Source: Streptomyces sp. NBC_00691 (GTDB lineage Bacteria > Actinomycetota > Actinomycetes > Streptomycetales > Streptomycetaceae). Taken from it: a stretch of DNA of 64,000 nt. A program made the position numbers and the translations under genes. The stretch lies in the NCBI RefSeq assembly GCF_036226665.1, contig NZ_CP109007.1, positions 248,001 to 312,000 of the forward strand, read 5' to 3'. The notes under the pieces were generated by a model that saw only the letters and a list, made by a program, of their open reading frames with translations, ran no database searches and had not been told where the DNA came from. Numbering within the stretch: the stretch's first letter is position 1; every line of letters begins with the position of its first letter. Below are positions 34,384 through 46,169 of the stretch, one piece after another.

Positions 34384-36717
34384 ATGCATCCGTTCCGGAT
34401 ATCGAGAGCCGACGCGCGCAGACTTCCCGCGCTCGGCGCAGCCGTCCTCCTCGCGCTCGGCCTGCTCGCCCCGCAGAGCCAAGCCGCCTCCGCCGGCGCC
34501 GGCACACCGGCCCGTGCGGCCGCCCAAGGCCCCGCGGCCCCGGCGCCGCGGTCGATCCCGGTGCCCAAGTCTCCCGACGCGATGAGCACCAGCCCGCGCT
34601 TCCGGATCTCCTCGCAGGACAGCACCGAGGAGTCCGCCCCGGCACCCGCCCCGACCGCCAAGGCGATCAAGGTCGGCAAGCAGTCGTCGGCCGCCGCGGC
34701 GGCCGAGTGCGGCGACCTCTCCGGCGTCATCGACGCCACCGGCAGCCTGCTGGTCCAGCGGCTCACGTCCCTCCCCCGGATCAACTGCACCTACCCGCTG
34801 TTCGAGCTCACCGGCGAGAACGCGCGCAAGGCCTTCCGCGAGGCCCAGATGGTGACCGTCGCCGACGCGCTGCGCGACGCCTCCGCCACGTACGCGGGCA
34901 GCAACAACGCCTCGATCGGCCAGCTGGTGCTGTTCCTGCGCGCCGGCTACTACGTCCAGGACAACCACTCCGATGTCGTCGGCGACTACGGCACGGCGCT
35001 CGACACCGCGGCCCGCGGCGCGCTGGACGCGTTCTTCGCCTCCCCGCGCAGCAAGGACGTCACCGACGCCAACGGCGAGATCCTCAACGAGGTCGTCACG
35101 CTGATCGACAGCACCCACACGGCCGGACGGTACGCCGGCGTCGTCAAGTGGATGCTCGGCGACTACAGCGGAACCTGGCCCGGCCAGATGAACCTGGCCA
35201 TGCAGCACGTCGAGTGGGTCGTCGAGAACGGATTCAAGGCCAAGGACGACGCCCGCGGCTGGCGGGCGGCCCTCAAGGCCGACCCCACGATCCTCGACAC
35301 CTGGGCCGGCTTCATCACGCGCAACGGCGCGCAGCTGAACCGTCTGGACGTCGTCAGCAACGTCGGCCGCCACCTCGGCCACGCACTCGACATCCCTGAG
35401 CTGAGGGACCGGCTCCGGCCGCTGCTCAAGGACCTGATCAACCGGTACCCGAACGTCGGCCCGACCGCGCCCATCACCATGAACCTCGGCTGGTACACGC
35501 GCCAGTACGACCGGAACAACTGCGCGGCCTACGCCATCTGCGACCTGCGCGAGCGCGTGCTCCCGGCGATCCTGCCGATCCAGCACACGTGCACCCCGGG
35601 CCTGAGGATCCGCGCCCAGGACATGTCTCCCGGCCAGCTGGCCGGCACCTGTACCAGCCTCGTCAACCAGGACGCCTACTTCCACCGCGTCATCGGCGAC
35701 AAGGGCCCGGTCCCCGGTGACGTGAACACCGACCTGGAGGTCGTCGTCTTCGACGACTACACCCAGTACGCCCTGTACGCCTGGGCCATCTACGACATCG
35801 ACGTCGACAACGGCGGCATGTACGAGGAGGGCGACCCGGCCGCCGCAGGCAACCAGGCCCGCTTCATCGCCCACGAGGCCCACTGGCTGCGCCCGGACTT
35901 CCAGATCTGGAACCTCAACCACGAGTACACCCACTACCTCGACGGCCGCTTCACGATGTACGGCGACTTCGAGGCGGGCATGACCACGCCGACCATCTGG
36001 TGGGTCGAGGGCATCGCCGAGAACATCTCGTTCGGCTACCGGAACGAGCGCAACGCCGACGCGATCGCCGAGGCCCGCACGAACACGTACCGGCTGAGCG
36101 AGCTGTTCGACACCGTCTACGGCCAGGACGAGGACCCCGAGGTCAGCTCGAACCGGGTCTACCGCTGGGGCTTCCTAGCGGTCCGTTACATGCTCCAGGC
36201 GCACCCGGCCGACGTCGAGACCGTGCTGGACGAGTACCGCGCCGGTGACTGGACCGGGGCCCGCTCCTTCCTGAAGGAGACCATCGGCACCCGCTACGAC
36301 GCGGGCTTCGCGACCTGGCTGGCGACCACCTGCGCGACCGCCGACTGCGGTCCGCTGCCGGAGGCCACCCCGGCCGCGCCCGCCCCGCTCTGCACGATCA
36401 GCGACTCCCGCCAGTTCGACCAGAACTGCCGTCGGGACGATCTCTCGGCCGCCGCCGGCGGCTACAGCTACCACTTCGTGTACCTGCCCGCCGGCGTCAA
36501 GCAGCTGACCATCACGAGCAGCGGCGGCACCGGCAACGCCGACCTGTACTACGGCGGCGGCAGCTGGGCCACCACCGGCAGCTACACGGCGAAGTCCGTC
36601 AAGGCCGGCAACGGCGAGACTCTGACGATCGACAACCCGCCGTCCGGCTGGGTCTACTTCAGCCTCGCGGCCGCGCAGGACTTCAGCGGTGTGAGTCTCT
36701 CCACGCAGTCCAAGTGA
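34384..36717 (+). CDS. Secreted M9-type collagenase-like metallopeptidase
   Basis: 777 residues; ATG at 34384 with GGAGG 9 nt upstream. The signal peptide is about 1-38 (LGAAVLLALGLLAPQSQAASA). After a pro-like Pro/Ala linker comes a collagenase-type activator/peptidase saddle (FELTGENARKAFREAQMVTVADALRD, FLRAGYYVQDNHSDVV, VDNGGMYEEGDP). The zinc site is NHEYTHYLDGRF (HExxH) with a downstream Glu in WWVEGIAENIS. The C-terminal ~95 residues are a PPC-type domain (YSYHFVYLPAGVKQLTITSSGG ... DLYYGGG ... YFSLAA). The family attacks collagen or gelatin-like substrates. Codon use is typical of neighbours. Confidence 0.9.
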   Translation: MHPFRISRADARRLPALGAAVLLALGLLAPQSQAASAGAGTPARAAAQGPAAPAPRSIPVPKSPDAMSTSPRFRISSQDSTEESAPAPAPTAKAIKVGKQSSAAAAAECGDLSGVIDATGSLLVQRLTSLPRINCTYPLFELTGENARKAFREAQMVTVADALRDASATYAGSNNASIGQLVLFLRAGYYVQDNHSDVVGDYGTALDTAARGALDAFFASPRSKDVTDANGEILNEVVTLIDSTHTAGRYAGVVKWMLGDYSGTWPGQMNLAMQHVEWVVENGFKAKDDARGWRAALKADPTILDTWAGFITRNGAQLNRLDVVSNVGRHLGHALDIPELRDRLRPLLKDLINRYPNVGPTAPITMNLGWYTRQYDRNNCAAYAICDLRERVLPAILPIQHTCTPGLRIRAQDMSPGQLAGTCTSLVNQDAYFHRVIGDKGPVPGDVNTDLEVVVFDDYTQYALYAWAIYDIDVDNGGMYEEGDPAAAGNQARFIAHEAHWLRPDFQIWNLNHEYTHYLDGRFTMYGDFEAGMTTPTIWWVEGIAENISFGYRNERNADAIAEARTNTYRLSELFDTVYGQDEDPEVSSNRVYRWGFLAVRYMLQAHPADVETVLDEYRAGDWTGARSFLKETIGTRYDAGFATWLATTCATADCGPLPEATPAAPAPLCTISDSRQFDQNCRRDDLSAAAGGYSYHFVYLPAGVKQLTITSSGGTGNADLYYGGGSWATTGSYTAKSVKAGNGETLTIDNPPSGWVYFSLAAAQDFSGVSLSTQSK

Positions 36718-36790
36718 GCCGGTTCGCCGGGACCGGCCGGGCCGTTGACACCCGGCCGGCCCCGGCGAACGGGGGACGGCACATACGAAC

Positions 36791-36841
36791 GGCGCATGTA
36801 CGGCGCGTACGGGGAGCCCGTACGCGCCGTACATGCGCCGA
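36791..36841. terminator. Very strong bidirectional terminator hairpin
   Basis: A perfect 24-bp stem (36791-36814 pairing with 36818-36841) with a 3-nt GAG loop sits between the convergent collagenase-like and GAP-family genes. Confidence 0.8.
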
Positions 36842-36881
36842 ACCGCCCACTGGGCCTTCGTCGCCGCCGCGGTGGTACGGG

Positions 36882-37526
36882 TCAGGCGACCAGCTCGTAG
36901 ATGCTCCGGCCCATCACCCACAGACCGACGAGCAGGGACAGCGTGACGATCAGCTGCTCCTGGTGCCGCTGCAGCCAGCTGCGCAGAGCGTTCAGCCGGG
37001 CGTGCGCGGCCTCAGGCGCCCACACCGCGTACATCTCCATCACGATGAGGCTCAGCGTCGCCAGCAGGCAGTAGCCGCTCAGGGCGAGCCAGTCGTCGAG
37101 GGTGGAGAGGTCCGCGTCGACGGCGGTCGCGGCGCCCACGCCGACCAGCCCCCACGGCTGCAGCAGCCAGGCGAGGGCGGCCGCGGTGACCAGGGAGGCG
37201 TCGTCGATCCGGGCGGCCCAACGGGGCGGGCCGTGCGGGCGCGGCGGGCGGCGCCGGCGGTGCGCGCCGTACACCACCAGTGCCACGCCGATGACGAGTT
37301 TCGCGACGATCGCGACCGTCGACGGCGTGCTGTTGTGCTCGGGGGGCTTGCCACCGGTCAGCAGCACCACACAGGCGATCACGGCGACGATGTTGACCAG
37401 CCACGACAACAGGAACGCCATCCCCTTGCGGAAACCGCGTCGCGACGAGAGCAGGAGGATGAAGGCGCTGTTGTGCAGGGGCCCCAGGCTGATGGCCGTA
37501 CCGATCACGATCAGGTCGAGGACCAT
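36882..37526 (-). CDS. GAP-family / Sap membrane protein
   Basis: 214 residues, ATG at 37526. Six hydrophobic segments are visible (LDLIVIGTAISLGPLHNSAFILLL, GMAFLLSWLVNIVAVIACVVLL, TVAIVAKLVIGVALVVYG, ASLVTAAALAWLLQPWGLVGVG, LSGYCLLATLSLIVMEMYAVW, LIVTLSLLVGLWVMGRSIYEL). The pattern matches the GAP (Gap, sulfolipid-addressing) family of LysE-fold-like proteins. Substrate unknown. The frame extends to 37655 but the extension lacks hydrophobic or RBS support. Confidence 0.78.
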   Translation of the reverse strand: MVLDLIVIGTAISLGPLHNSAFILLLSSRRGFRKGMAFLLSWLVNIVAVIACVVLLTGGKPPEHNSTPSTVAIVAKLVIGVALVVYGAHRRRRPPRPHGPPRWAARIDDASLVTAAALAWLLQPWGLVGVGAATAVDADLSTLDDWLALSGYCLLATLSLIVMEMYAVWAPEAAHARLNALRSWLQRHQEQLIVTLSLLVGLWVMGRSIYELVA

Positions 37527-37769
37527 CGAATCAGCCGCTCCCGGAAGTGAGGGTGGTGTGCCGGTGGACGGGCGGGCCGGCAGAGTCGGGCGGCGCCGGT
37601 GCGGGTGCCGCATCCCGACTTTGCAGGTGGCGAAGGGGCCGGTCAAGCAGGCCACGCCCGCACGTCACCCGCGTTCACCGGACCCCGTGCTCTCCGTCGA
37701 CGCCGGCTGTGCGCGCTCGTGGGGCCGGGAGCCACCGTCACCGACCCGGCGTGTCGCAGGGCGGACGCG

Positions 37770-38066
37770 TCAGTCCACCGGTTCGTCGACAGCGGAGTGC
37801 TCGCGGTTTCCCTTGCCTGCCTCGCCCCGGCGTCCGGTTCCCGCCACGTCGGTCGGGGGCACCTCGGAATCGGGCCAGTCCGGTACGGGTATGGCCAGGG
37901 GATCCTCTCCCTGCTCCGCCTGCTGGTTCTGCGGGTCGCGGGGCAGTGGTCCGTCCGCCTCCTCCGGTTCGTCCGGTTCGTAGCGCGTATCCGTCTCGTG
38001 GCGCCGGTCCGTCTCATCCCGCCCATCGCGCCGGTCCGTCCGACCGGGCTCCTGCTGGATGCTCAT
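37770..38066 (-). CDS. Small charged hypothetical protein
   Basis: 98 residues, highly acidic and Asp/Glu/Arg/Pro-rich with no predicted fold: a DRRDGRDETDRRHETDTRYE stretch, then a Pro/Asp-rich middle. GGAGAG about 7 nt upstream of the ATG supports the start. Likely an intrinsically disordered cytoplasmic protein; function unknown. Confidence 0.65.
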   Translation of the reverse strand: MSIQQEPGRTDRRDGRDETDRRHETDTRYEPDEPEEADGPLPRDPQNQQAEQGEDPLAIPVPDWPDSEVPPTDVAGTGRRGEAGKGNREHSAVDEPVD

Positions 38067-38454
38067 TCGCGCTCTCCTTCCTCTGATGGCGGTCCTCCCT
38101 GACGGAGCCGCCGGGCCACGGGCGGCATCCCCTCAGGCGGCCCTCGCCGCCCGGGTGCCGGACCCGTCCCTTGGCGGCTGACCGCAGCGCTGTCAGGTAA
38201 ACCCCCGCGCCACACGAAAACGGTGCCCGCGCCCCAGCCCCCAGCCCCCATCCGGGGACGCTCCCCTCGCCGGGTTCCGCCGTGCCCCTGTGGTGTCCAC
38301 ACCTCGGGGGATACCTGGTGAATTCGCCGTCCTCCTCCTCCGTGGTCCTCGCGAGCAGTCGCCTCCGGTTCACCGCGCGCGGGCGGGGTCCCGCTTCACT
38401 CGCTCGGGCCGCGGACCATACTGGTCGGGCCCTGATCGCCCACCGAACGGTTCC
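38067..38454. other. Intergenic region
   Basis: About 390 nt between two divergent genes. I see no gene, tRNA or strong operator; short overlapping frames lack coding bias. Confidence 0.4.
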
Positions 38455-39648
38455 ATGGACAAGAACAGCACTTCATCGACCACCGTCCCCGACACCGCCT
38501 GGCTCGGGCGTGGGCGTCACCTCGGGCCCGAGCCCGAGCGGGACGTCCGGCGCAACCTGCTCGCCCTCAAGGCCGCCCAGGTAATCGACGACTTCCTGGA
38601 CCTCGACCCCGTCGAGGCGGCGCGGTCCACCGACCTGTACCCCCGGGACGCGTCCGCCGACCCCGGCCCGTCCGCCCGTCGCGTCTTCGAGGCCCGTTGG
38701 CGTGTGGCCGACGACGTGACGGTACGTGCGCAACTGGTCACCTACGCGACCGGGTCCCGCCGTGCGAAGAGCGAAGGTGTCGACTGGGTCCTCGCCGCCG
38801 AGGCCGAGCGGGCGTGGCATGCGGGCTGGCCCTCGCCGGCCACCGTGTTCTGGCCCGACAGCGACCAGATCGCCTGGGACCACGTGCCGGTGGAGGACGT
38901 GCGCCTGCGAGCGACGAACCACCTGCCGAAGGACGACGACGAGTTGCGCCGCCTGCTGCGGGCCTGCACCCGGCAGAGCTGGTCCCTCCATGTCGTGGTG
39001 CACGAGGCGATGACGCCGGACGCCCTGGGCCGCCGGCCGATCACAGCGTTCCTGCCGCCGAGCCTGCGGCACCGGGTGGTCGAGCACCGGGCCACCCCGG
39101 ACCAGGCGCTGATCGCCGACTTCGTGATGAAGCGTGAGCTGGGCGTGGGGATACCGCGTGGCGGCGCCGTCCTCCTGCCCCCGACGCCGCGGCCACTGGC
39201 GTACGACGCGGAGCGCTTCACGGTGCGCGATGTCTTTCTGGACGGCACGGAGCCCACCCAGCTCCTGGCCAAGATCGAGGAGTTCGCCGCACTGCCCCAG
39301 CCGATGCCGGCCGATGCCGAGCAGGCCCTGGCCCGGCTGCGCCAGGGCTGGCACCTGCTCACCCCCGACGAGGAGCTGGCCCACGCACGGGCCATGGTCA
39401 CCAGGTACGCCAAAGCCCTCGAAGCCATGACAGCCTCCTGCGACCTCTACCGGGAGGCCGCGGAGTCGGCGCTCGGTGCCCTCGCCGAGGCGTCCGGCGG
39501 CGACGGCGCGCCCCGGACGGCATCGCCCTCCACGGCCAAGGAGGAGCCTTCGCCGTGGAAGGCCCTCACGAAGACGCTCTCCCGTTTCCGGGGCCCGAAT
39601 CCCCCGGCACCGGACACGGAGGTCCCGGAGCAGCCGCACAACCGGTGA
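38455..39648 (+). CDS. Unknown streptomycete protein
   Basis: 397 residues, ATG at 38455 without an RBS (the frame opens at 38290). I do not recognise a named domain. Visible features are a conserved-looking core (RVFEARWRVADDVTVRAQLVTYATG, WPDSDQIAWDHVPVEDVRLRATNHLP, WSLHVVVHEAMTPDALG), a central alpha/beta region, and a C-terminal helical segment (EQALARLRQGWHLLTPDEELAHARAMVTRYAKALEAM) before a disordered Pro/Ser-rich tail. No signal peptide. Function unknown. Confidence 0.65.
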   Translation: MDKNSTSSTTVPDTAWLGRGRHLGPEPERDVRRNLLALKAAQVIDDFLDLDPVEAARSTDLYPRDASADPGPSARRVFEARWRVADDVTVRAQLVTYATGSRRAKSEGVDWVLAAEAERAWHAGWPSPATVFWPDSDQIAWDHVPVEDVRLRATNHLPKDDDELRRLLRACTRQSWSLHVVVHEAMTPDALGRRPITAFLPPSLRHRVVEHRATPDQALIADFVMKRELGVGIPRGGAVLLPPTPRPLAYDAERFTVRDVFLDGTEPTQLLAKIEEFAALPQPMPADAEQALARLRQGWHLLTPDEELAHARAMVTRYAKALEAMTASCDLYREAAESALGALAEASGGDGAPRTASPSTAKEEPSPWKALTKTLSRFRGPNPPAPDTEVPEQPHNR

Positions 39649-39730
39649 GCTGCGACCCTCCGCCACCACGTGGTGGAAGGGGGCGTCGCATCCCCCGGTC
39701 GGGTGAGGCGACGTCTTTCGGAGCGTGAAC

Positions 39731-39823
39731 CGGGGGCGCCTGGTGGATCGCCGGCGACGGAACCACCAGGGCCCCCGCGCGCGTACTCCCGTACGCGCAT
39801 GCGCAGGTCGGTACGCGCGCGGG
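39731..39823. terminator. Double hairpin between convergent genes
   Basis: First hairpin: CGGGGGCGCCTGGTGG pairs, with one bulge, with CCACCAGGGCCCCCG (39731-39777). Second: CCCGCGCGCGTAC pairs with GTACGCGCGCGGG (39774-39823). They lie between the unknown protein gene and xdhC and probably terminate both. Confidence 0.6.
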
Positions 39824-39862
39824 AGCCGGTGCGGGGGCCGCCTCGTCGGCCCGGTGAGCGGG

Positions 39863-40672
39863 TCAGCCGCCCTCGGTCTCGAAGGTGCGCAGCAGGTCGG
39901 CGGCGACGCTGACGGCGATCGTGGCGGGCTCCTTGCCGTTGATGTCGCCGAGCCCGATCGGGGTCTTGATCCGGTCGATGGTGGACTCGGCGTGACCGCC
40001 CTCGGTGACCAGGCGTCTGCGGAAGCGCCCCCATTTGGCCGCCGACCCGATCAGCCCGATCGAGCCGAGATGGGTGGTGCGCAAGGCGGCGTCGCACAGC
40101 GCCGCGTCCTCGGCGTGATCATGCGTCATGATCAGGACGTGGGTGCCGTGCGGCAACGTCTCGAGCACTTCCTCGGGCAGCAGCGGTGTGTGGTGCACGT
40201 GGAGCTGAGCCACCGCGTCCGCCAGTACGTCGAGCCGCTCCGCGGTGAGGAGGTCGGCGCGGGTGTCGATCAGATGGAGGTCGAGGTCCTGGCGGGCGAG
40301 GATGCGCGCCAGTTCCATGCCGACGTGCCCGACCCCGAAGACGGCCACGGCTCGTACCACCGGCAGCGGTTCGAGCAGCACGGACACCGTGCCGCCGCAG
40401 CATTGCACGCCGTGCCGGTTGGCCACCTTGTCGTTCAGCGCGAAGTCGAGCAGCTCCGGATCGTGTTCGGCCGAGCCGATCATCTCCCGGGCCCGGTCGA
40501 TCGCGACCGCCTCGACGTTGCCGCCGCCGATCGAGCCCCATGTCTCGGTCCTTCCCACCACGAGCTTCGCACCGGCGTCGCGGGGTGCGTGGCCGCGCAC
40601 GGTCGCGACGGTCACCAGCACGCCGGGTTCCCGGCGTGCGCGCAGCCGGGTGACCGCGGCGACCCATGTCAT
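39863..40672 (-). CDS. xdhC: Xanthine dehydrogenase accessory protein XdhC
   Basis: 269 residues. XdhC binds and inserts sulfurated molybdenum cofactor into xanthine dehydrogenase. Diagnostic blocks are VTVATVRGHAPRDAGAKLVV with GSIGGGNVEAVAI at the N-terminus, CCGGTVSVLLEPLP, and a Rossmann-like AVFGVGHVGMELARILA. The late THDHAEDAALCDAAL and GLIGSAAKWGRFR belong to the family's C-terminal domain. The ATG at 40672 follows the XdhB stop by 1 nt; an upstream GTG at 40684 would overlap it. Last gene of the xdh operon. Confidence 0.9.
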   Translation of the reverse strand: MTWVAAVTRLRARREPGVLVTVATVRGHAPRDAGAKLVVGRTETWGSIGGGNVEAVAIDRAREMIGSAEHDPELLDFALNDKVANRHGVQCCGGTVSVLLEPLPVVRAVAVFGVGHVGMELARILARQDLDLHLIDTRADLLTAERLDVLADAVAQLHVHHTPLLPEEVLETLPHGTHVLIMTHDHAEDAALCDAALRTTHLGSIGLIGSAAKWGRFRRRLVTEGGHAESTIDRIKTPIGLGDINGKEPATIAVSVAADLLRTFETEGG

Positions 40673-40673
40673 G

Positions 40674-43096
<2,423 letters not shown>

Positions 43097-43100
<4 letters not shown>

Positions 43101-44620
43101 GCCGACACCGCCTCGGTGGTCTGCGCGTACGTCTTCAGCAGGGTCTGGCCGAGCATCGCGGAGCGGTAGTCGGCGCTGGCACGGTGATCGTTCATGGGGG
43201 TCCCCTCGACCCGCAGCACCTCGGCCGCGGCCTCGACGGTACGTACCGTCCACGGCTCGCCCTCCAGGGCCGACTCGGTCGCGAGGGCGCGGATCGGGGT
43301 GGCGGCCACGCCGCCCAGGCCGATGCGTGCCTTGCGTACGATCCCGTCCTCGATGTCGAACGCGAAGGCGGCCGCGACGCTGGAGATGTCGTCGAAGCGT
43401 CGCTTGGCGATCTTGTGGAAGGCGGTGACCGGCGACAGCGGGAGCGGGATCCGTACTGTTCGGATCAGTTCGCCGGGGCGGCGGACGCTCTGCCGGTAGC
43501 CGGTGAAGTAGTCCGCGAGGGGTACCTCGCGCTCGCCGTCGGCGTCGGCCAGCACGAGTGATGCCTCCAGCGCGAGCAGTACCGGCGGGCTGTCTCCGAT
43601 CGGGGAGCCGGTGCCCAGGTTGCCTCCCAGGGTCGCGCCGTTGCGGATGAGCCGGGACGCGAACTGCGGGAAGAGGTCGGCGAGGAGAGGGACACCGCCG
43701 TCGAGGCGACGCTCGATCTCGGTGAGCGTCAGCGCCGCCCCGATCTCCATGGAGCCGGACTCGGCCCTCAGCTCGCGCAGTTCGGGCAGACGGTCGACGG
43801 CCACCACGCAACCGGCCCGGCGCGAGCGGATGTTGACCTCCACGCCCCAGTCGGTGGAGCCGGCGACGACCACCGCTTCGGGGCGCTCGCGCAGCAGCCG
43901 CAGCGTCTCGGCCAGGGTGTCCCTGCGCAGGAACGCGCTGTCGTCCCGTACGTACTCGGTGGCGACCGGCGCGGGCGGGGCCTGCTCTCGGCGCCGGCCG
44001 AGAGGGTCCTCGGCGCTGGGCGTGCCGACGGCGAAAGCGGCGTCGCGGATGGGGCGGTAGCCGGTGCAGCGGCAGAGGTTTCCGCTCAGCGCGTGCAGGT
44101 CGAAGCCGTTCGGACCGTGCTCGTGGTCGGTGCGGTGATGGCTGCGGGCCGGGTCGGCGGTGTCTACGCGGGCCGCGTGCTCCGTCGTCCCGCCCGGGTC
44201 CGGCTCCGCCTTCGCCCGGCGGTCGGGGCGGTAGTACTCGGCGGCCATGCTGCAGACGAACCCCGGTGTGCAGTAGCCGCATTGGGAGCCGCCGCGGACC
44301 GCCATCTCCTCCTGCACCGGGTGCAGGGTGGGCGCCGTGCCGGGCCGGCCCGCAGTCGCGAGGCCCTCCGAGGTGATCAGCTCCTGGCCGTCGAGCGCCG
44401 CGGCAGGGACCAGGCAGGCGTTGACCGCCACCCAGTCGGTGGGCTTGTGCACCCCGGGTCGGGCCACCAGCACGGAACAGGCTCCGCATTCACCCTCGGC
44501 GCAGCCTTCCTTGGTGCCGGTGAGGCCCCGGTCACGCAGGAAGTCCAGCACCGTGGTGTGGGGAGCGGCGGGGGCGAGGGGCGTTTCTTTCCCGTTGACG
44601 ATGATCCGCACGGCTACCAT
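43097..44620 (-). CDS. xdhA: Xanthine dehydrogenase Fe-S/FAD small subunit
   Basis: 507 residues; ATG at 44620 with GAAGG 6 nt upstream. The N-terminal [2Fe-2S] domain has KEGCAEGECGACSVL (~35-49), then a second helical Fe-S domain with QCGYCTPGFVCSM and NLCRCTGYRPI, separated by an Asp/His-rich insertion. The C-terminal two-thirds is the FAD-binding domain (VVVAGSTDWGVEVN, LPQFASRLIRNGATLGGNLGTGSPIGDSPP split, FHKIAKRRFDDISSVAAAFAF). This is the fused XdhA type in which one chain holds both Fe-S clusters and FAD. First gene of the xdhA-xdhB-xdhC operon; all three overlap or nearly so, implying one transcript for purine catabolism. Confidence 0.92.
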
Positions 44621-45003
44621 GACGGGCCTTCGATGCGGTGCGAGATCGGTCGATTCATCATGTTCGCCAATTTTCGGGCAACTTTCTGTGCTCAGGAGCG
44701 CCACGGGACGGGAGCGGGCGCGAAACGGCACGCGACAGCGAGGTGCCGGGGCCGGGCGGTGTCGGCAAGGAAGGAATGTGCCGCGGAGGGGCACAGCGGT
44801 ACGGCGCGCTGGGCGTACTAGCAGCCGTGCGCGATACGACCCGGGACCCAGACCGTGGTGTGGGCGAGGCGACTCAGATCGGAGCAGGTGTACATCCGCT
44901 GGTCGCCTCCTCTCGGTCGCCATGGGTGAACGTTGACCGCAAGCTAACGGCTGGCGCCAAGCAGGTCAAGCACGGCCCGGTGGGGAACAAGCTGTCCGCC
45001 CGG
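44621..45003. other. Upstream region of the xdh operon
   Basis: It carries an AT-richer stretch near 44640-44690 that may include the operon promoter, plus the small ORF described separately. No strong regulator binding site is visible. Confidence 0.45.
44818..44895 (-). CDS. Candidate leader peptide upstream of xdhA
   Basis: 25 codons starting ATG at 44895, stop TAG at 44818-44820. A GGAGG lies 10 nt upstream, and the third positions are mostly G/C. It begins MYTCSDLSRL and contains two Cys, one at its last codon. It lies 198 nt before xdhA on the same strand. It could be a translated leader or an unrelated micro-ORF; only the RBS and codon bias support it. Confidence 0.35.
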   Translation of the reverse strand: MYTCSDLSRLAHTTVWVPGRIAHGC

Positions 45004-45606
45004 TCAGGCGTCCCAGGCACGAGGGCGGTCGAGAACGTCCCACTCGGGGCGGAGCAGCGAGAACACGGCGAGGTCGTGCCGGCGACCTCGGTGGAGGCAG
45101 GCGGCCCGGCTGATCCCTTCTTGGGTGAAGCCGGACTTGGTGAGGACGGCGAGCGCGGGGGCGTTGTCGGTGTGGGTCTCCGCCGTGAGCCGGTACATCG
45201 GGAGTTCCCCGAAGGCGAGGTCCACCACAGCGTCGAGGGCGGCCGTGGCGTGGCCGTGCCCGCGATGCCGAGCCGCGAGCATCAGCTCGACCTCGGCTGT
45301 GCCGTTGACGATGTTCTGGCTGGTCAGCCCGACGTAACCGACAGGGGTCCCGCCAGGAGGGAGGATGAGGAAGTCGTCGCGGTCGTCGTCGTCGATGTCG
45401 CGCTCGATGCGCTCGCGCACGGCGGTGAGCGAGCGTGGCCAGATGCCCATCTGGTGGGCGACCACCGGGTCGGATCGCCAGCTGTGCACGAGTTCCGCGT
45501 CGTCCGTGTCGAGTGCCGCGAGGCCGATGGACCTGGCCCGCCAGGCGAGCTCCCTTACGGCTTCTGCGTCTTCCTCGCCACCGGCAATCCTGATGTCTTC
45601 GGTCAT
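45004..45606 (-). CDS. GNAT N-acetyltransferase
   Basis: 200 residues with the GNAT fold: an N-terminal acidic region, GTPVGYVGLTSQNIVNGTAEVELML (beta 4-5), ARHRGHGHATAALDAVVDLAF (acetyl-CoA loop, R/Q-x-x-G-x-G/A-type), and NAPALAVLTKSGFTQEG. It matches the RimJ/RimL-like class that acetylates small molecules or ribosomal protein N-termini. The start has no strong RBS. Substrate unknown. Confidence 0.85.
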   Translation of the reverse strand: MTEDIRIAGGEEDAEAVRELAWRARSIGLAALDTDDAELVHSWRSDPVVAHQMGIWPRSLTAVRERIERDIDDDDRDDFLILPPGGTPVGYVGLTSQNIVNGTAEVELMLAARHRGHGHATAALDAVVDLAFGELPMYRLTAETHTDNAPALAVLTKSGFTQEGISRAACLHRGRRHDLAVFSLLRPEWDVLDRPRAWDA

Positions 45607-45717
45607 GGGCGGATGCTATGGGTGCAGTGGTGGCCGGACCACCATGTTTCCGCGCCGCCGTACGGCGGCCCCCGCCTCCCGTCCCCCTTCGACCGCGGAC
45701 CGGTCGACGGTTACTCG

Positions 45718-46146
45718 TCAGAGCCCCGTCGGGTCGGTGTCGCAGGTGGCGCGGCGCCGGCCGATCGTGACCAGGGCTTCCCACAGGGCGTCGAGCTCGC
45801 CGCGGCGAATCTCGTGGATCGCTCCGTCCACGGGTTCGGCGCCCGGGCCCAGCGGCCCTTCCGGCTCCCCGGCGTCCCTGCGGAGAACGATCCCGGTGGG
45901 CGGATCCAGGGCACGAAGATCCCGCAGGAGACGGTAGCGGGCGAGGTCGGCCTCGGGGTGCGGCAGGTGGCGGGTGATCACCGCGATGTCGGGCAGCAGC
46001 ACCCGGGCCTGGGCCAGGGCGATCCGGGGTTCGTAGGCGTGGGCGACGATGCGGAAGTGCGGGCTGGAGTGCACGCGGGCGCGCACCGATTCCAACTCGC
46101 CGCCCTCGGGCAGGCCTGCAATCAGCACGGTCATCATCGAAGTCAT
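45718..46146 (-). CDS. Receiver-like stand-alone protein
   Basis: 142 residues; ATG at 46146 with GGAG 5 nt upstream. It begins with a CheY-like pattern: beta 1 MTVLIAGLP, a helix ESVRARVHSSPHFRIVAHAYE, then LLPDIAVITRHLPHPEADLARYRLLRDLRALDPPTGIVLRR. The position equivalent to the phospho-acceptor Asp falls in LLPDIAVI. No output domain is attached, so it is an atypical receiver, possibly a single-domain signalling protein. An adjacent repeat-rich gap separates it from the FAD oxidase. Confidence 0.6.
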   Translation of the reverse strand: MTSMMTVLIAGLPEGGELESVRARVHSSPHFRIVAHAYEPRIALAQARVLLPDIAVITRHLPHPEADLARYRLLRDLRALDPPTGIVLRRDAGEPEGPLGPGAEPVDGAIHEIRRGELDALWEALVTIGRRRATCDTDPTGL

Positions 46147-46169
46147 TGTCTCTCCATCCGGCCGCCGAC

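Noticed and set aside
36791..36841. Hairpin as a tRNA gene
   Set aside because: Single perfect stem with a 3-nt loop, no cloverleaf or anticodon loop.
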